From NCBI GenBank assembly GCA_902470695.1, contig CABRHH010000002.1, forward strand, positions 117,745 through 181,744: a stretch of 64,000 bases of DNA. Direction: 5' to 3'. Made by a program: the position numbers and the translations under genes. Shown here one piece after another: positions 50,027 through 58,737 of this stretch (the stretch's first letter is position 1; each line of letters opens with the position of its first letter). This DNA is from an uncultured Collinsella sp. (GTDB lineage Bacteria > Actinomycetota > Coriobacteriia > Coriobacteriales > Coriobacteriaceae). Below the pieces are notes generated by a model. That model was not told where the DNA came from, did not search any database, and saw only the letters and a list, made by a program, of their open reading frames with translations.

Positions 50027-53000
50027 GATTGGATTCCTTTCGTAAGCGCAATGTAGAACGGGCCGTAGAGCGCTTGCGCTACGGTGGGTTGGTCGTTGTG
50101 AGCGATGAGGTTCCCCATGTACCGTATGAGCAAATCGAGGGTGTGGAACGTCTGCGCGTCGGGGCTATTGCCGCCGGTGAAGGCAGCGTCGGCGAAGTAA
50201 ACGTGCGGCGGACGGCGATCTACATCGCGTATGCGCGCGAGACGGCCGAAGATTTGTACGATGAGCACCATGAGTGTGGCGATGATGTCGCGACTCAGAT
50301 AGTCGTCGGAGGAGCTGTGGTCGCTCAGGCTGAGGGCCTCATCTCGCTCGAGCATGGCCCATTGACGCCAGGCCGCTTCACGGACCTGCTGTTCGAATAG
50401 GGGCGACTGCGCGTCTATGAGCCGACTCTGTTCGTAGGTCGCTCCAATCATGCGTTTGAAGCGCACCGCGAGGTCATGCGGGACGGCCATGGGCCGCACG
50501 GCGAAAACCAAGGTGTCGATTGCGGAGTGACCCCGGTCGTCTACGATGTTGAATCCGCGCTCGATCGCCATGGCGGGTGCTACCAAAATGCGGGCGGTGT
50601 GTTGGGCGAATTGATACACCTGGCCGCGCGGCAGCGCATCGTCGTCCCGCTTCTCACGTCGTTTGACGAGGGCACATACCTTCTCGCCGCGCCCACGATG
50701 GCGCAATGCAGATTGCAGCACGTTGCGGGCTGCCATGGTTTCATCGTAGCTGTTTACGATGACAAGGATTTTGTGCGAGCTGGGGTCATCCATCTCCTTC
50801 ACGAGCGCGTCGACCGTCGCCTGGAGGACGAGACTGAGGTTTTCCCTGCGTTTTGTTCCGCTACCCGAAACGTTTACGTCGATCCCGAGGTCGCGCACCG
50901 TGGACCGTGAGAGGAACTCGGCGATTTCGGGTCTCGCATCGAGCAGGTAGTCGACTGGCTGGCTGATGTGGTATTGCAGACAACCTGGTTCGTAGCTTGA
51001 GCCCGAGAGCAGGAGCGCGTGCGGCCCACAGGGGCTGCCGCTCTCGTCGGTGACGAGCCACGGGAGCGCGGTCATGAAGGCGCGCCCGGTGCCGAACTGG
51101 CGGTAGAGCTGGATGTCGTTGTCCTCGGTGATTTTGAAGCCACAGAGATTGCCCACGGGTGAAGCGGGCAGGTAGGGTGCCTGACGGCTAGTTGACGCGT
51201 GCAGGAAGCTGTAGAGCATCTCGATCGACTCGTCTTTGAACGCGAGCATGTCTGATGCCTGGTCGAGTTCGTGGAGGTAGTTGTCGAAGCTCACGACCTT
51301 AAGGGTGAATCCGAGGCGCTCGTGTAGTATCGGGGAGATTTCGACGTTCCGTTGAGCGAGGTAGCCGTTGAGCTCCTGCTGGAAAGCTCGATCGTTCATC
51401 TTGATATGCGTGTAGTCGATGGCGTTTCGCAGATACACGTCGCCCAGGTCCTCATTCTCATGATGAGGCGCTCCGCGTGCGGCTATGCAGCGCTGCAGGT
51501 CATCGAGAAGAATCTCGGGCAGTCGCAGCTTGGCCGGGGTCTCGTCGGTGCCGCGCAGCAGCTCGAGCAGGGAGAGCGAGGTGAACGTGCGGTCCTTGAG
51601 CGCGCCCCACTTGGCGATTGCAGGTTTGCTCGCACCGGCCACGAGGGCCTTCATGATTCGCTCCGCCAAATAGCGCAGGTCATGGAAGTTCTCGGCGTCG
51701 GGGTCGGACACCTTATCTCGGGGGTCGCGCTTGAGCGCTCGGGCGATTGGATCGGCAGAATTGCGGATGTAGGCCCCGAAGCTCTCGGACGGGGCGAATT
51801 GGCCGTCGAGTTGTGATTGGACGCGGTCCGCCTCATCGAAGATGACGAGATCGAAATCGGCGAGGACGTGCTCGAAGAACGGGCGGCGTCCCGCTCCGAC
51901 GGTAATCTGGGCGAAGCCCGCCGGTGTGGTGACGACCACACTTGAGGTGAATGCCGTGCGGGACATGGATTGGGTCGGGCAGATGCCGCAAAAGGGACAG
52001 GCGCGCCTATGGCCCGCGGACTCCTTGAGGTCGAAGCAGGGCACGGAAGCGTAGCCCGTTGGTGCGTCTGCATGTTCCGCCATGCCGTCGAGCAGACAGG
52101 GGGTCTCGAAGTGGCGGGCGAGGGCGTCATCGAGCAGCATCTGCTCTCTCTTGGATGCGAGCTCATCGAGGTGGCTGAGCCGATCGCGCTGCGAGGTGAG
52201 CGGGGAGACGTCCACGCCGAGCTTCTCGAAAAACTCGACTGAGTCCATGACATCGGTGATGGAGTTCTGCACGATGGCCACGCGAAGTCCTCGCTTGGCG
52301 CAGGCGAAGGTGAGGACGTTGGCGAATGCGGATTTGCCCGACCCGACGATGCCCACCATGTTGACGGTGCGTTCAACGGTGACATGATTGGCCGCGGATG
52401 CCTCATCTCCGTCGATGTGCTTGAAAAGTCCCTGCTCTCGGGCGGCTTCGAGCACGGTCGCAAGGTGCTTCTGCCCGGTGAGATCTCCTATTTCGCGTGC
52501 GGCATCGATGAGCTCGTCGAGCGAGAACGTGATGGGAGGGCGGATGCCCTTGTGCGTGCTTGCGGCATATGGGTAGTCAGATGCCGTCGTGCTCGCCGCA
52601 AGCGCTCCTGTGGGAATGGAGACGGTGCGTGGGCCTCCCTGTGGGGCTTCTCTGGTGCGCTCGGTTTTGCCTCGTTGTTCATGTTCAGGTTGCGCCCAGT
52701 AGGTGTACGGCACGTCCTCCTGCGCGCGAGGGACGGGGCCTTTATGGGAGATCGGCTCGAGCATCCAGTCTATGTAGAGGTTCTCACGCGAGCTGCCATT
52801 TTCGGAGTCGTCGCCGAAGACCTTGGGACGACGGACGATTTCATTGTCGACGATGTCAAACATGCGGAAGTCGCGCGCCTGCTTGTCCATGTAGGCCTCG
52901 AGTTTGTCCAGCCAGTTGCGCCCGGATGTGAGCGCCATGAGATGACGGCGCGCCATCTGGAGCACATGCTCCCGTGCGCCAAATGAGCGGGGTTGTAACA

Positions 53001-53193
53001 GGCGATAGTTGGAGATCAGAAGGTTGGCCTTGTCGGCATGCGGCGGGTTGTCGCATCGGATCGCGAGGATGAGCAGCGGCTCGACCATAGTGATGTTCCG
53101 CGCAATGCGCCTGCCGATCTTCTGGTTGGAAAACCGGCTTGCGATCGCATGCCTGAGGGTGTCGAGTCGCTTCGCTGCGCTGGACGTGCTCAT
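50023..53193 (-). CDS. DinG/XPD-like helicase of the PIWI-RE system, with Fe-S cluster cysteines
   Basis: 1056 residues. Walker A is VGIVGSGKSAFANVL (281-288), the DEAD box LVIFDEADRVQSQL (453-456). Between them four cysteines, PCFDLKE (386) and ACPFCGICPTQ (399, 402, 405), are arranged as in XPD/DinG 4Fe-4S helicases. The C-terminal helicase half includes ILVIVNSYDETMAARNVL and the arginine-rich VLIVQIFGRLARIRDVDRR. The N-terminal 270 residues are extra. It probably unwinds duplex or R-loop DNA for the PIWI and nuclease partners. Four-base overlaps link it to both neighbours. Confidence 0.88.
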   Translation of the reverse strand: MSTSSAAKRLDTLRHAIASRFSNQKIGRRIARNITMVEPLLILAIRCDNPPHADKANLLISNYRLLQPRSFGAREHVLQMARRHLMALTSGRNWLDKLEAYMDKQARDFRMFDIVDNEIVRRPKVFGDDSENGSSRENLYIDWMLEPISHKGPVPRAQEDVPYTYWAQPEHEQRGKTERTREAPQGGPRTVSIPTGALAASTTASDYPYAASTHKGIRPPITFSLDELIDAAREIGDLTGQKHLATVLEAAREQGLFKHIDGDEASAANHVTVERTVNMVGIVGSGKSAFANVLTFACAKRGLRVAIVQNSITDVMDSVEFFEKLGVDVSPLTSQRDRLSHLDELASKREQMLLDDALARHFETPCLLDGMAEHADAPTGYASVPCFDLKESAGHRRACPFCGICPTQSMSRTAFTSSVVVTTPAGFAQITVGAGRRPFFEHVLADFDLVIFDEADRVQSQLDGQFAPSESFGAYIRNSADPIARALKRDPRDKVSDPDAENFHDLRYLAERIMKALVAGASKPAIAKWGALKDRTFTSLSLLELLRGTDETPAKLRLPEILLDDLQRCIAARGAPHHENEDLGDVYLRNAIDYTHIKMNDRAFQQELNGYLAQRNVEISPILHERLGFTLKVVSFDNYLHELDQASDMLAFKDESIEMLYSFLHASTSRQAPYLPASPVGNLCGFKITEDNDIQLYRQFGTGRAFMTALPWLVTDESGSPCGPHALLLSGSSYEPGCLQYHISQPVDYLLDARPEIAEFLSRSTVRDLGIDVNVSGSGTKRRENLSLVLQATVDALVKEMDDPSSHKILVIVNSYDETMAARNVLQSALRHRGRGEKVCALVKRREKRDDDALPRGQVYQFAQHTARILVAPAMAIERGFNIVDDRGHSAIDTLVFAVRPMAVPHDLAVRFKRMIGATYEQSRLIDAQSPLFEQQVREAAWRQWAMLERDEALSLSDHSSSDDYLSRDIIATLMVLIVQIFGRLARIRDVDRRPPHVYFADAAFTGGNSPDAQTFHTLDLLIRYMGNLIAHNDQPTVAQALYGPFYIALTKGIQS

Positions 53194-54422
53194 CGTGCCT
53201 CCTCCATTTCATGTTTGAGGAACTGCGTGAGCTCGTGTGGGGTCTTGCACGAGTGGCCTGGTCTGTTCGTGAGCTGACGATTCGCGGAGCGCCGCCGCGC
53301 CATCGGTGTGTCTGCCGGAATGACGTAGACGGCTTCGTCTGCACCTGTGGCTTTGAGCATGTTGTCGGTCTCGATATTGCGTGCGAGGAGCTTGAGGTTG
53401 CGTTGGTCTTTTGCATCGACGGCGATTGTGCGACCGCCCGGGGGCGTGACGAGGATGTCGCAGGTGTCAAGGTGCGGCCAGAGCTCAAACGGCAACCCGA
53501 GCTTTTGTATGCTGCGCGCGATATGGAGTTCGAGCGCTCCGGGTTTGGCGATATAGCGCATCACTCCGCGACGTAAGCGAAACGAGTTTGGTGCGATATC
53601 GGGTAGAGTATCGTATCGCTCCGCATCGACGTGGGCGGTGCATGCGGCGGTAAGGCACATGGGCCGAAGCCCATGCAGCGACATGGTCCATCCGCAGACG
53701 GGGCAGGTCTTGAGCCCTTGCGGCACCTGCTCGTAGGCGATCCCGACAAGCTCTTTGAGCCAGGTCTTGCTGATACGTTGCAGCTCCCCTTGATCGAGAG
53801 GGTCAGGCCCGAGCATCGTGATGTCGGCGCGCATGATGGCGGAGTGCTCGTCCCAGCTGAGCGTGGGGTGCAGGATGAGGAACTTGCGCCCGAACACGTA
53901 TGCCGCCTGCCCGGCACTCTTGAGCATGTCGAAGACTTGGAGCTCGTGCAGGTCGTCCAGGCTGCCGTTGCCGTTGAGCCGTAGGAGGTCTTCGCACTCC
54001 TCGGTGATTGAGAAGAAACTGCCGCTCACTTCGGCGAGCGGGCCGAGTTTCATGCAATCGAGCGTATTGAGTTCCAAGCGTGCATCGGGAGACCAGTGCT
54101 CGACCCATGCTGAGATTTCGCGTGTACACCACGTGCGTATGAAGCTCGATTCGCTGAGGTTTGTCAGCAGTTCTCGGATTGCTTGGCAGTTCTGTGCGTA
54201 TTGCAGGTGCAGGGCCGCAAAGCGCTGGATACCCTCGCGCAGCTCGTGGCAATACGGGTAGCGTTGCGGGTTTGCCAAGAAGAGGTCTTCGCGCTTGCGG
54301 AGCCCCGCTGCGATGAGAAATGCTGTCTCGGTGAATTGCAAGAGGAGCTGCGGTGGCTCGTTCCCATTGGCTGTTGCGCTGCGGCCCGTTCTGCTGCATC
54401 CGTGGGGAGGGGCATCGTTCAT
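53190..54422 (-). CDS. PD-(D/E)XK nuclease of the PIWI-RE system
   Basis: 410 residues. A zinc-ribbon-like block CPVCGWTMSLHGLRPMC, with further Cys, lies in the middle. The restriction-fold C-terminus reads GLPFELWPHLDTCDILVTPP and TIAVDAKDQRNLKLLARNIE, giving D...DxK, then EAVYVIP. Such REase-fold proteins are the third member of PIWI-RE operons. ATG 54422 is supported by AGGAG five bases upstream; a longer frame to 54494 lacks this. It is the first gene of the operon, and its stop overlaps the helicase start. Confidence 0.85.
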   Translation of the reverse strand: MNDAPPHGCSRTGRSATANGNEPPQLLLQFTETAFLIAAGLRKREDLFLANPQRYPYCHELREGIQRFAALHLQYAQNCQAIRELLTNLSESSFIRTWCTREISAWVEHWSPDARLELNTLDCMKLGPLAEVSGSFFSITEECEDLLRLNGNGSLDDLHELQVFDMLKSAGQAAYVFGRKFLILHPTLSWDEHSAIMRADITMLGPDPLDQGELQRISKTWLKELVGIAYEQVPQGLKTCPVCGWTMSLHGLRPMCLTAACTAHVDAERYDTLPDIAPNSFRLRRGVMRYIAKPGALELHIARSIQKLGLPFELWPHLDTCDILVTPPGGRTIAVDAKDQRNLKLLARNIETDNMLKATGADEAVYVIPADTPMARRRSANRQLTNRPGHSCKTPHELTQFLKHEMEEAR

Positions 54423-54722
54423 GGGTTCTCCTACCATCTGTGCCGAATTGATCGGCAGCCTACTTGGGTGCACCATACAATGCTGCGCGGACAAAAATTA
54501 TCGGTGCGGGTGGAGCTGCTGGCGGGCATGCTGTGCGGATGGTTGGGGACGCGGTGAACTCGGAATCCGCTGCGGCTTTTGGATTGATGGGAACCGGGTC
54601 CTGAGCCGGCTGAAAGATCTCGGCTGACGACGCGATGGGCATTCTCAGGCAGCTGTAGGTGTGAGACATGTTGTATAGCTGGCTGCTCGCCCCGTCTCGC
54701 GAATCTCTGTAACCTTCAGAAG

Positions 54723-54761
54723 ATGTTGCAATAATTACCTTATAGGGTATTATTGCAACAT
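54723..54761. promoter_or_regulatory. Operator/promoter of the AbiE operon
   Basis: ATGTTGCAATAAT (54723-54735) and ATTATTGCAACAT (54749-54761) form a perfect 13-bp inverted repeat whose right arm includes the AbiEi start codon. TTGCAA and TATTAT inside it could be the -35 and -10, which would put the transcript start at or next to the ATG. AbiEi antitoxins are known to bind such inverted repeats and repress their own operon. Confidence 0.85.
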
Positions 54762-55407
54762 GAGCAGAAATGACCACATATCCGCAATGAACGAGCTGTC
54801 CGCCTCGGAAGGAGTGTTCACCTCAAGGCAGGCGGCGCGTCTGGGCATCACCGCCAAGGCGCTCTACCAGGCTGTTGCTTCGGGTAGGGCCGAGCGCATA
54901 GTCCACGGTGCGTACAAGCTTGCCGGTACTCCGGCGACGGAGCACAATCACGTGGCAGCGATATGGAAGCTGACCGAACCTGCAAAGTTCACCTATGAGC
55001 GCATGGCCGCCTGGGATGGCATTGCCATAGGCGGCACGAGCGCGGCGAACATCCTGGGCATCGGTGATTTCTGGCTGTCTCCCTACCGGATATACGCACC
55101 GAGGAGGATCAACTCACGCATCGCCGAGGCGAGTTTCGCGACGCGCGCGGTCGACGAGGAGGACATCGCCTGGGTTGACGGTCTTCCCGTCACGAAGGAT
55201 GAGCGGACGCTCGTTGACCTGTGCTTGGATTTCGAGGATCCTTCGCTCATCGAAGATGCGCTGCGCGATGCGGTCAGCAAAGGGCTTGATTTCGATCGCC
55301 TGGCACTCCTGGTATCGCAGAAATCAGGAAGGGGTGCCGCCGGCCGGCTTCTCGGGCAGCTGAGCGAAGTGGCGACACGCATTGCGAAGGAGGAAAAGAA
55401 TGGCTGA
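54760..55407 (+). CDS. abiEi: AbiEi antitoxin / transcriptional autorepressor
   Basis: 215 residues. The N-terminal winged helix (MNELSASEGVFTSRQAARLGITAKALYQAVASGRAERIVHGAYKL) is the AbiEi_4/antitoxin domain; the C-terminal part (YRIYAPRRINSRIAEASFAT, VTKDERTLVDLCLDFEDPSLIEDAL) is the antitoxin neutralising domain. It represses its own promoter through the dyad at its start. No ribosome site is present, consistent with leaderless translation. Type IV toxin-antitoxin with the next gene. Confidence 0.9.
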   Translation: MSRNDHISAMNELSASEGVFTSRQAARLGITAKALYQAVASGRAERIVHGAYKLAGTPATEHNHVAAIWKLTEPAKFTYERMAAWDGIAIGGTSAANILGIGDFWLSPYRIYAPRRINSRIAEASFATRAVDEEDIAWVDGLPVTKDERTLVDLCLDFEDPSLIEDALRDAVSKGLDFDRLALLVSQKSGRGAAGRLLGQLSEVATRIAKEEKNG

Positions 55408-56311
55408 TCATGCAGCGGGTAAAAGCTACGTCACGCCCCGCGCGCTTGAGATGGCCGTCAAATCGGCCGCAGAGCGTTCTTCTATGGACACCGGGCGTGC
55501 TATGAGCGCCTTTTGGTTCCATCGGTTACTCTGTCGCGTGTTCGCCGGAGGGGGCGATCGGTTCGTGCTAAAAGGCGGTCAGGCGATTCTGGCGCGCACG
55601 GTCAACGCGCGAGCGACCAGGGATATCGACCTGCTTGCCAGAGGCAACGACCTCGGCGACGCGATAGAAGAGCTGAAGGGGCTAGCTGCGACCGATCTCG
55701 GGGACCATGCGAGATTCGTTTTCTGCGCAGCGGACCCAATTAAGGCGGAGGACGCGTACAGGAGTGGAGCCAAGCTCGTCTTCGACATGTGGCTCGGAGC
55801 CAAGCGGATGCAGCCCGTGTCGATTGACCTCGTGGTGGACGAAGTGCCCCTCGATCGGGCCGAGAGGATCTCTCCCGCTGATCGCATTGGCGTGCAGGGC
55901 ATCGAGGACTGTGATTACCTGGTCTATCCCGTCGAGGCGGCACTTGCCGACAAGTTTTGCGGCATTGTCGAGCGACATCGGGGAAGGTCCTCCTCGCGGG
56001 TGAAGGATCTCGTGGACGTCGCGGTTTACGCCACGCTGTGCGATATAGATGGCCCTGGGCTGCAAACGTATTTGTTTCGCGAGCTGGGCGCGAGAGGCAT
56101 CCCCGCCCCCGATGAGTTTAGCGTTCCGGACGAGTGGATGCAGGCGCCCTATAGCAAAGCCTATGGAAAGCAGGCGGCAGGAACCGACCTGCAAGAGCGT
56201 CTCCATGATGTGTGCGAGGCTGCGGATTTGGGTGAGGCACTGTTCGGCCCAGTTCTGCGCGGCGAAGTTGCTGAGCGCCGATGGGCGCACGAGAGGCTTG
56301 CCTGGGAATAA
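55400..56311 (+). CDS. abiEii: AbiEii nucleotidyltransferase toxin
   Basis: 303 residues. The DNA-polymerase-beta-like motif is FVLKGGQAILARTVNARATRDIDLLA (GG...RxTxDxD), and SIDLVVDEVPL supplies the later acidic residue; AALADKFCGIVERHRGRSSSRVKDLVDVAVYA is the C-terminal signature of AbiEii/JHP933 toxins. These toxins transfer nucleotides, some onto tRNA ends, and halt growth. AAGGAGGAAAAGA precedes ATG 55400, which overlaps the antitoxin by 8 bases. Gives phage abortive infection or stabilises the island. Confidence 0.93.
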   Translation: MADHAAGKSYVTPRALEMAVKSAAERSSMDTGRAMSAFWFHRLLCRVFAGGGDRFVLKGGQAILARTVNARATRDIDLLARGNDLGDAIEELKGLAATDLGDHARFVFCAADPIKAEDAYRSGAKLVFDMWLGAKRMQPVSIDLVVDEVPLDRAERISPADRIGVQGIEDCDYLVYPVEAALADKFCGIVERHRGRSSSRVKDLVDVAVYATLCDIDGPGLQTYLFRELGARGIPAPDEFSVPDEWMQAPYSKAYGKQAAGTDLQERLHDVCEAADLGEALFGPVLRGEVAERRWAHERLAWE

Positions 56312-56364
56312 GGTTGCCGCCGGTGTCAATCAACGCATTGTCATCTTATGCCGTAGATTTGAGG

Positions 56365-56505
56365 TTCGTGAAAGTTGTCCGGGTCACCGTTTCCGTTGAG
56401 CCGGGCTTCGGCTTTGTCACGTGCGCACTTCCGCTGTTCGAGTGGTCGGAAATCGAGGGCTTCAGCGGGGGCAAGATGGCCCATCTTGAATCCTGCACCT
56501 GCGGA
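56365..56505 (+). pseudogene. Decayed copy of the small gene at 57877
   Basis: The frame through 56380-56470 reads TVSVEPGFGFVTCALPLFEWSEIEGF, clearly related to VSIERPVELGFDSAMCMLPSFEWSEIEGF of the intact gene at 57877-58137. It has no matching start and loses similarity after about 56500. The rest of the 56312-56688 gap contains only a hairpin. Confidence 0.65.
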
Positions 56506-56631
56506 AACGGCGGAGGGGCGGGTCTCTCGGCCCGTTCCTCTCGTCGCGCTGCGTGCGAGAACGCAGAAAACGGTGAAAGTGTTTCGCAAAGGTTGGAAAT
56601 CAACCGGCACGCAGCCTTTGCGAGCCCGACG

Positions 56632-56673
56632 GCGATTCCCGCGGGTACGTTGAGCGCGGCTCGCGGGAATCGC
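56632..56673. terminator. Hairpin between convergent AbiEii and Mrr genes
   Basis: GCGATTCCCGCG (56632-56643) pairs perfectly with CGCGGGAATCGC (56662-56673). There is no T-run; position suggests a shared terminator or barrier. Confidence 0.55.
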
Positions 56674-56688
56674 GCTCCCGACCCTTTC

Positions 56689-57675
56689 CTATGCCAGCCA
56701 CCAAATCCGTGTGAGCGGCAAGAGGGAGCGAGTCTCCGCATCGGCTCTGTCGTACGAATCGACGTAGAGCTTCACGAGCCCGTCGAGGTCGAGCAGGCGC
56801 ACCGGCACGTTGGCGCGATCCGCCTCGTAGCGGGCCTCCTTGGTGAAGCCTCCCGTCGACACGTAGAGGCCACGGTCGCTTGCCCTGAGCCCTCCGATGA
56901 ACGCGCGGACCTGGGGCGCGCCTATGGTGCCCCTGCGGTGTTTGACCTCGGCGATGATGCGCGGCGACTCCAAGCCAAGCGGGTCGGGCGAGGCCACGAC
57001 GTCGCGCCCGCCGTCAGGGCCCTTGGGCGTGACCTCGGCGTGGTATCCCATGGAGCGCAGGACCCCTGCCACGAGCTGCTCCATCTCGTCCCAGCTCAGC
57101 GAGAGTGTGCGGTCCTTGATGCGCTCGATTCCGTCGTCATAGGTTGCGAAGCGCGCCTCGTCATCATCGGCGCCCGCAACTGCTTCCGCGGGCGCGGTGC
57201 CGCTCTTGGTAGCCCCGGCGGCATGGCTCAGGTCCGATGCGACCTCGGGTGAGATGCCGAAGATGGTGGTGAGACTGCCGAGGCTGTTCCGCGACGACGT
57301 GGATAGCAGGTCGCGGGCTGCGGTGCGTTTCCACTCGACCTCGCGCCTGTAAGTGATGCCGTCGATATCGTCGGCAGGGACGCACTCGCCGGCGACCTTG
57401 CCGATGCGGTAGGCGCGATCCTCCGGGTCGTAGGTGACGACGGTGGTGCCCCTGGTGATGTCGTGCGCGAACTTGGCCGTTTGGCTGGCTGCCTGGCCCA
57501 CCTTGCCGGCGCTGTAGTCCGGATGCGCGTCGGCGTACGCCTGGCGCAGCTGGTCGTGCGTCATGGAGGCGATGTTGGCCCCGTCGAAGTCCCAGCCGAT
57601 GCCGACGATGCCCGCCTCGATCCAACTCTTTGCGTATACGCCGCCGCGCCCCGCGCGAATCATCCAGATGCTCAT
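56689..57675 (-). CDS. Mrr-family restriction endonuclease-like protein
   Basis: 328 residues from ATG 57675 (GGAGGG eight bases upstream). The N-terminal domain (MSIWMIRAGRGGVYAKSWIEAGIVGIGWDFDG) is a sensor-like module found in several restriction proteins; the C-terminal Mrr catalytic domain has LVAGVLRSMGYHAEVTPKGPDGGRDVVASP and IIAEVKHRRGTIG, the D...ExK active site, then GLYVSTGGFTKEA. Mrr proteins cut methylated DNA. The type ISP methyltransferase in the same island makes methylated DNA, so the target must differ or activity be controlled. Confidence 0.88.
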   Translation of the reverse strand: MSIWMIRAGRGGVYAKSWIEAGIVGIGWDFDGANIASMTHDQLRQAYADAHPDYSAGKVGQAASQTAKFAHDITRGTTVVTYDPEDRAYRIGKVAGECVPADDIDGITYRREVEWKRTAARDLLSTSSRNSLGSLTTIFGISPEVASDLSHAAGATKSGTAPAEAVAGADDDEARFATYDDGIERIKDRTLSLSWDEMEQLVAGVLRSMGYHAEVTPKGPDGGRDVVASPDPLGLESPRIIAEVKHRRGTIGAPQVRAFIGGLRASDRGLYVSTGGFTKEARYEADRANVPVRLLDLDGLVKLYVDSYDRADAETRSLLPLTRIWWLA

Positions 57676-57876
57676 GCGATCTGCCCTCCAGAGTCTTGCG
57701 CTTGCATTATCGCACGGGGAGGTCCTTCCCGTGCTCAGATGAGGGCTTTTGCGGTCGGCGGCGCGAGGCGGCGGCGATGGCCTTTTGCCCGGCTCGCGAT
57801 GCGGCCTGCTGGATGCGCCCATGGAAAGGCCTGCATGGGTATAATTTGACAAGGCGACACGGTAGGGAGGCGCGCG

Positions 57877-58137
57877 ATGTTCTATAACTACGCCGAGCTT
57901 GAAGATGGGACGCAGGTGGCGTTCTCTAGCGTTCTCGACGGCGGCGAGGTGGAGGTTTCCATCGAGCGACCTGTTGAGCTGGGCTTCGACTCTGCCATGT
58001 GCATGCTTCCGTCGTTCGAGTGGTCAGAAATCGAGGGTTTCAACAAGGACGAGATGTTCTATCTTGACTCTTTTGTTCACAACAACGCGCAGCTCATTTT
58101 GCGACTTGCGCGGGAGGCGTCGAGAGCGTATGCCTAG
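57877..58137 (+). CDS. Small conserved protein paired with DUF4160 (DUF2442-like)
   Basis: 86 residues with AFSSVLDGGEVEVSIERPVELGFDSAMCMLPSFEWSEIEGF. A TATAAT (57840-57845, with an upstream TG) and GGGAGG ribosome site give it its own expression. It overlaps the DUF4160 gene by 8 bases. Such two-gene pairs resemble toxin-antitoxin units, but neither role is proven. A decayed copy lies at 56365-56505. Confidence 0.65.
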   Translation: MFYNYAELEDGTQVAFSSVLDGGEVEVSIERPVELGFDSAMCMLPSFEWSEIEGFNKDEMFYLDSFVHNNAQLILRLAREASRAYA

Positions 58138-58405
58138 GCTTTTTCTGTTTCAAGGTTTCGCTATCTTTTTCTGGACGGGCGAAGATGGCGAGCCGGTGCA
58201 CGTACACGTTGCCAACGGCAGGCCAAGCGCAGGGGCGACCAAGATCTGGCTGACGCGAAATGGCGGCTGTATCCTTGCGAATAACGGCAGCAGGCTCAAT
58301 AGGAAGGAGCTCGCAAACGTGATGGACTTCGTTCTTGCGAATCACGACGAAATCTGTCAGCGCTGGAAAGACTACTTTCACGGGGACATCAGCTTCTACA
58401 AGTAG
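58130..58405 (+). CDS. DUF4160 family protein
   Basis: 91 residues. PRLFLFQGFAIFFWTGEDGEPVHVHVANG is the DUF4160 signature (HxHV after a short strand), followed by SRLNRKELANVMDFVLANHDEICQRWKDYF. Found widely in pairs with a DUF2442-type partner, often near toxin-antitoxin and defence genes. Starts within the end of the previous gene. Function unknown. Confidence 0.75.
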   Translation: MPRLFLFQGFAIFFWTGEDGEPVHVHVANGRPSAGATKIWLTRNGGCILANNGSRLNRKELANVMDFVLANHDEICQRWKDYFHGDISFYK

Positions 58406-58660
58406 CTCGCTTTCTGCGTCGTCGTGCCCCCACCGCCCCGTACGCCGCGGGAAGGGTAACACCTCGCGCTCCTGCGGTATCGCAAACAGTTTCACCATGA
58501 AACAATTTCATATACGCATAAGAAACGCTGCCTCAGACCGGTGGTATACGCTCCGCTCAGTTCAGGCGTCTGGCGGTATGCTCTCGTAAACAACCTGCTT
58601 AACCCCACCTCTTCATACCGTTTACCGACTATTTTCGACCGCTCACGGATGGACTCCTTC

Positions 58661-58691
58661 CGTTAATAGTTAACAACAGCAATTATTAACG
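58661..58691. promoter_or_regulatory. Dyad upstream of the mannose-family PTS operon
   Basis: CGTTAATA (58661-58668) and TATTAACG (58684-58691) are a perfect 8-bp dyad around an inner GTTAAC, 47 bases before the IIA gene. It may bind the MarR-type regulator encoded at 62154 or another factor. The rest of the 58406-58737 gap shows no gene. Confidence 0.5.
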
Positions 58692-58737
58692 ACAACGAAA
58701 TCACGTACGCGACAATAGCCGCGGGGAGGGAGAAGAC

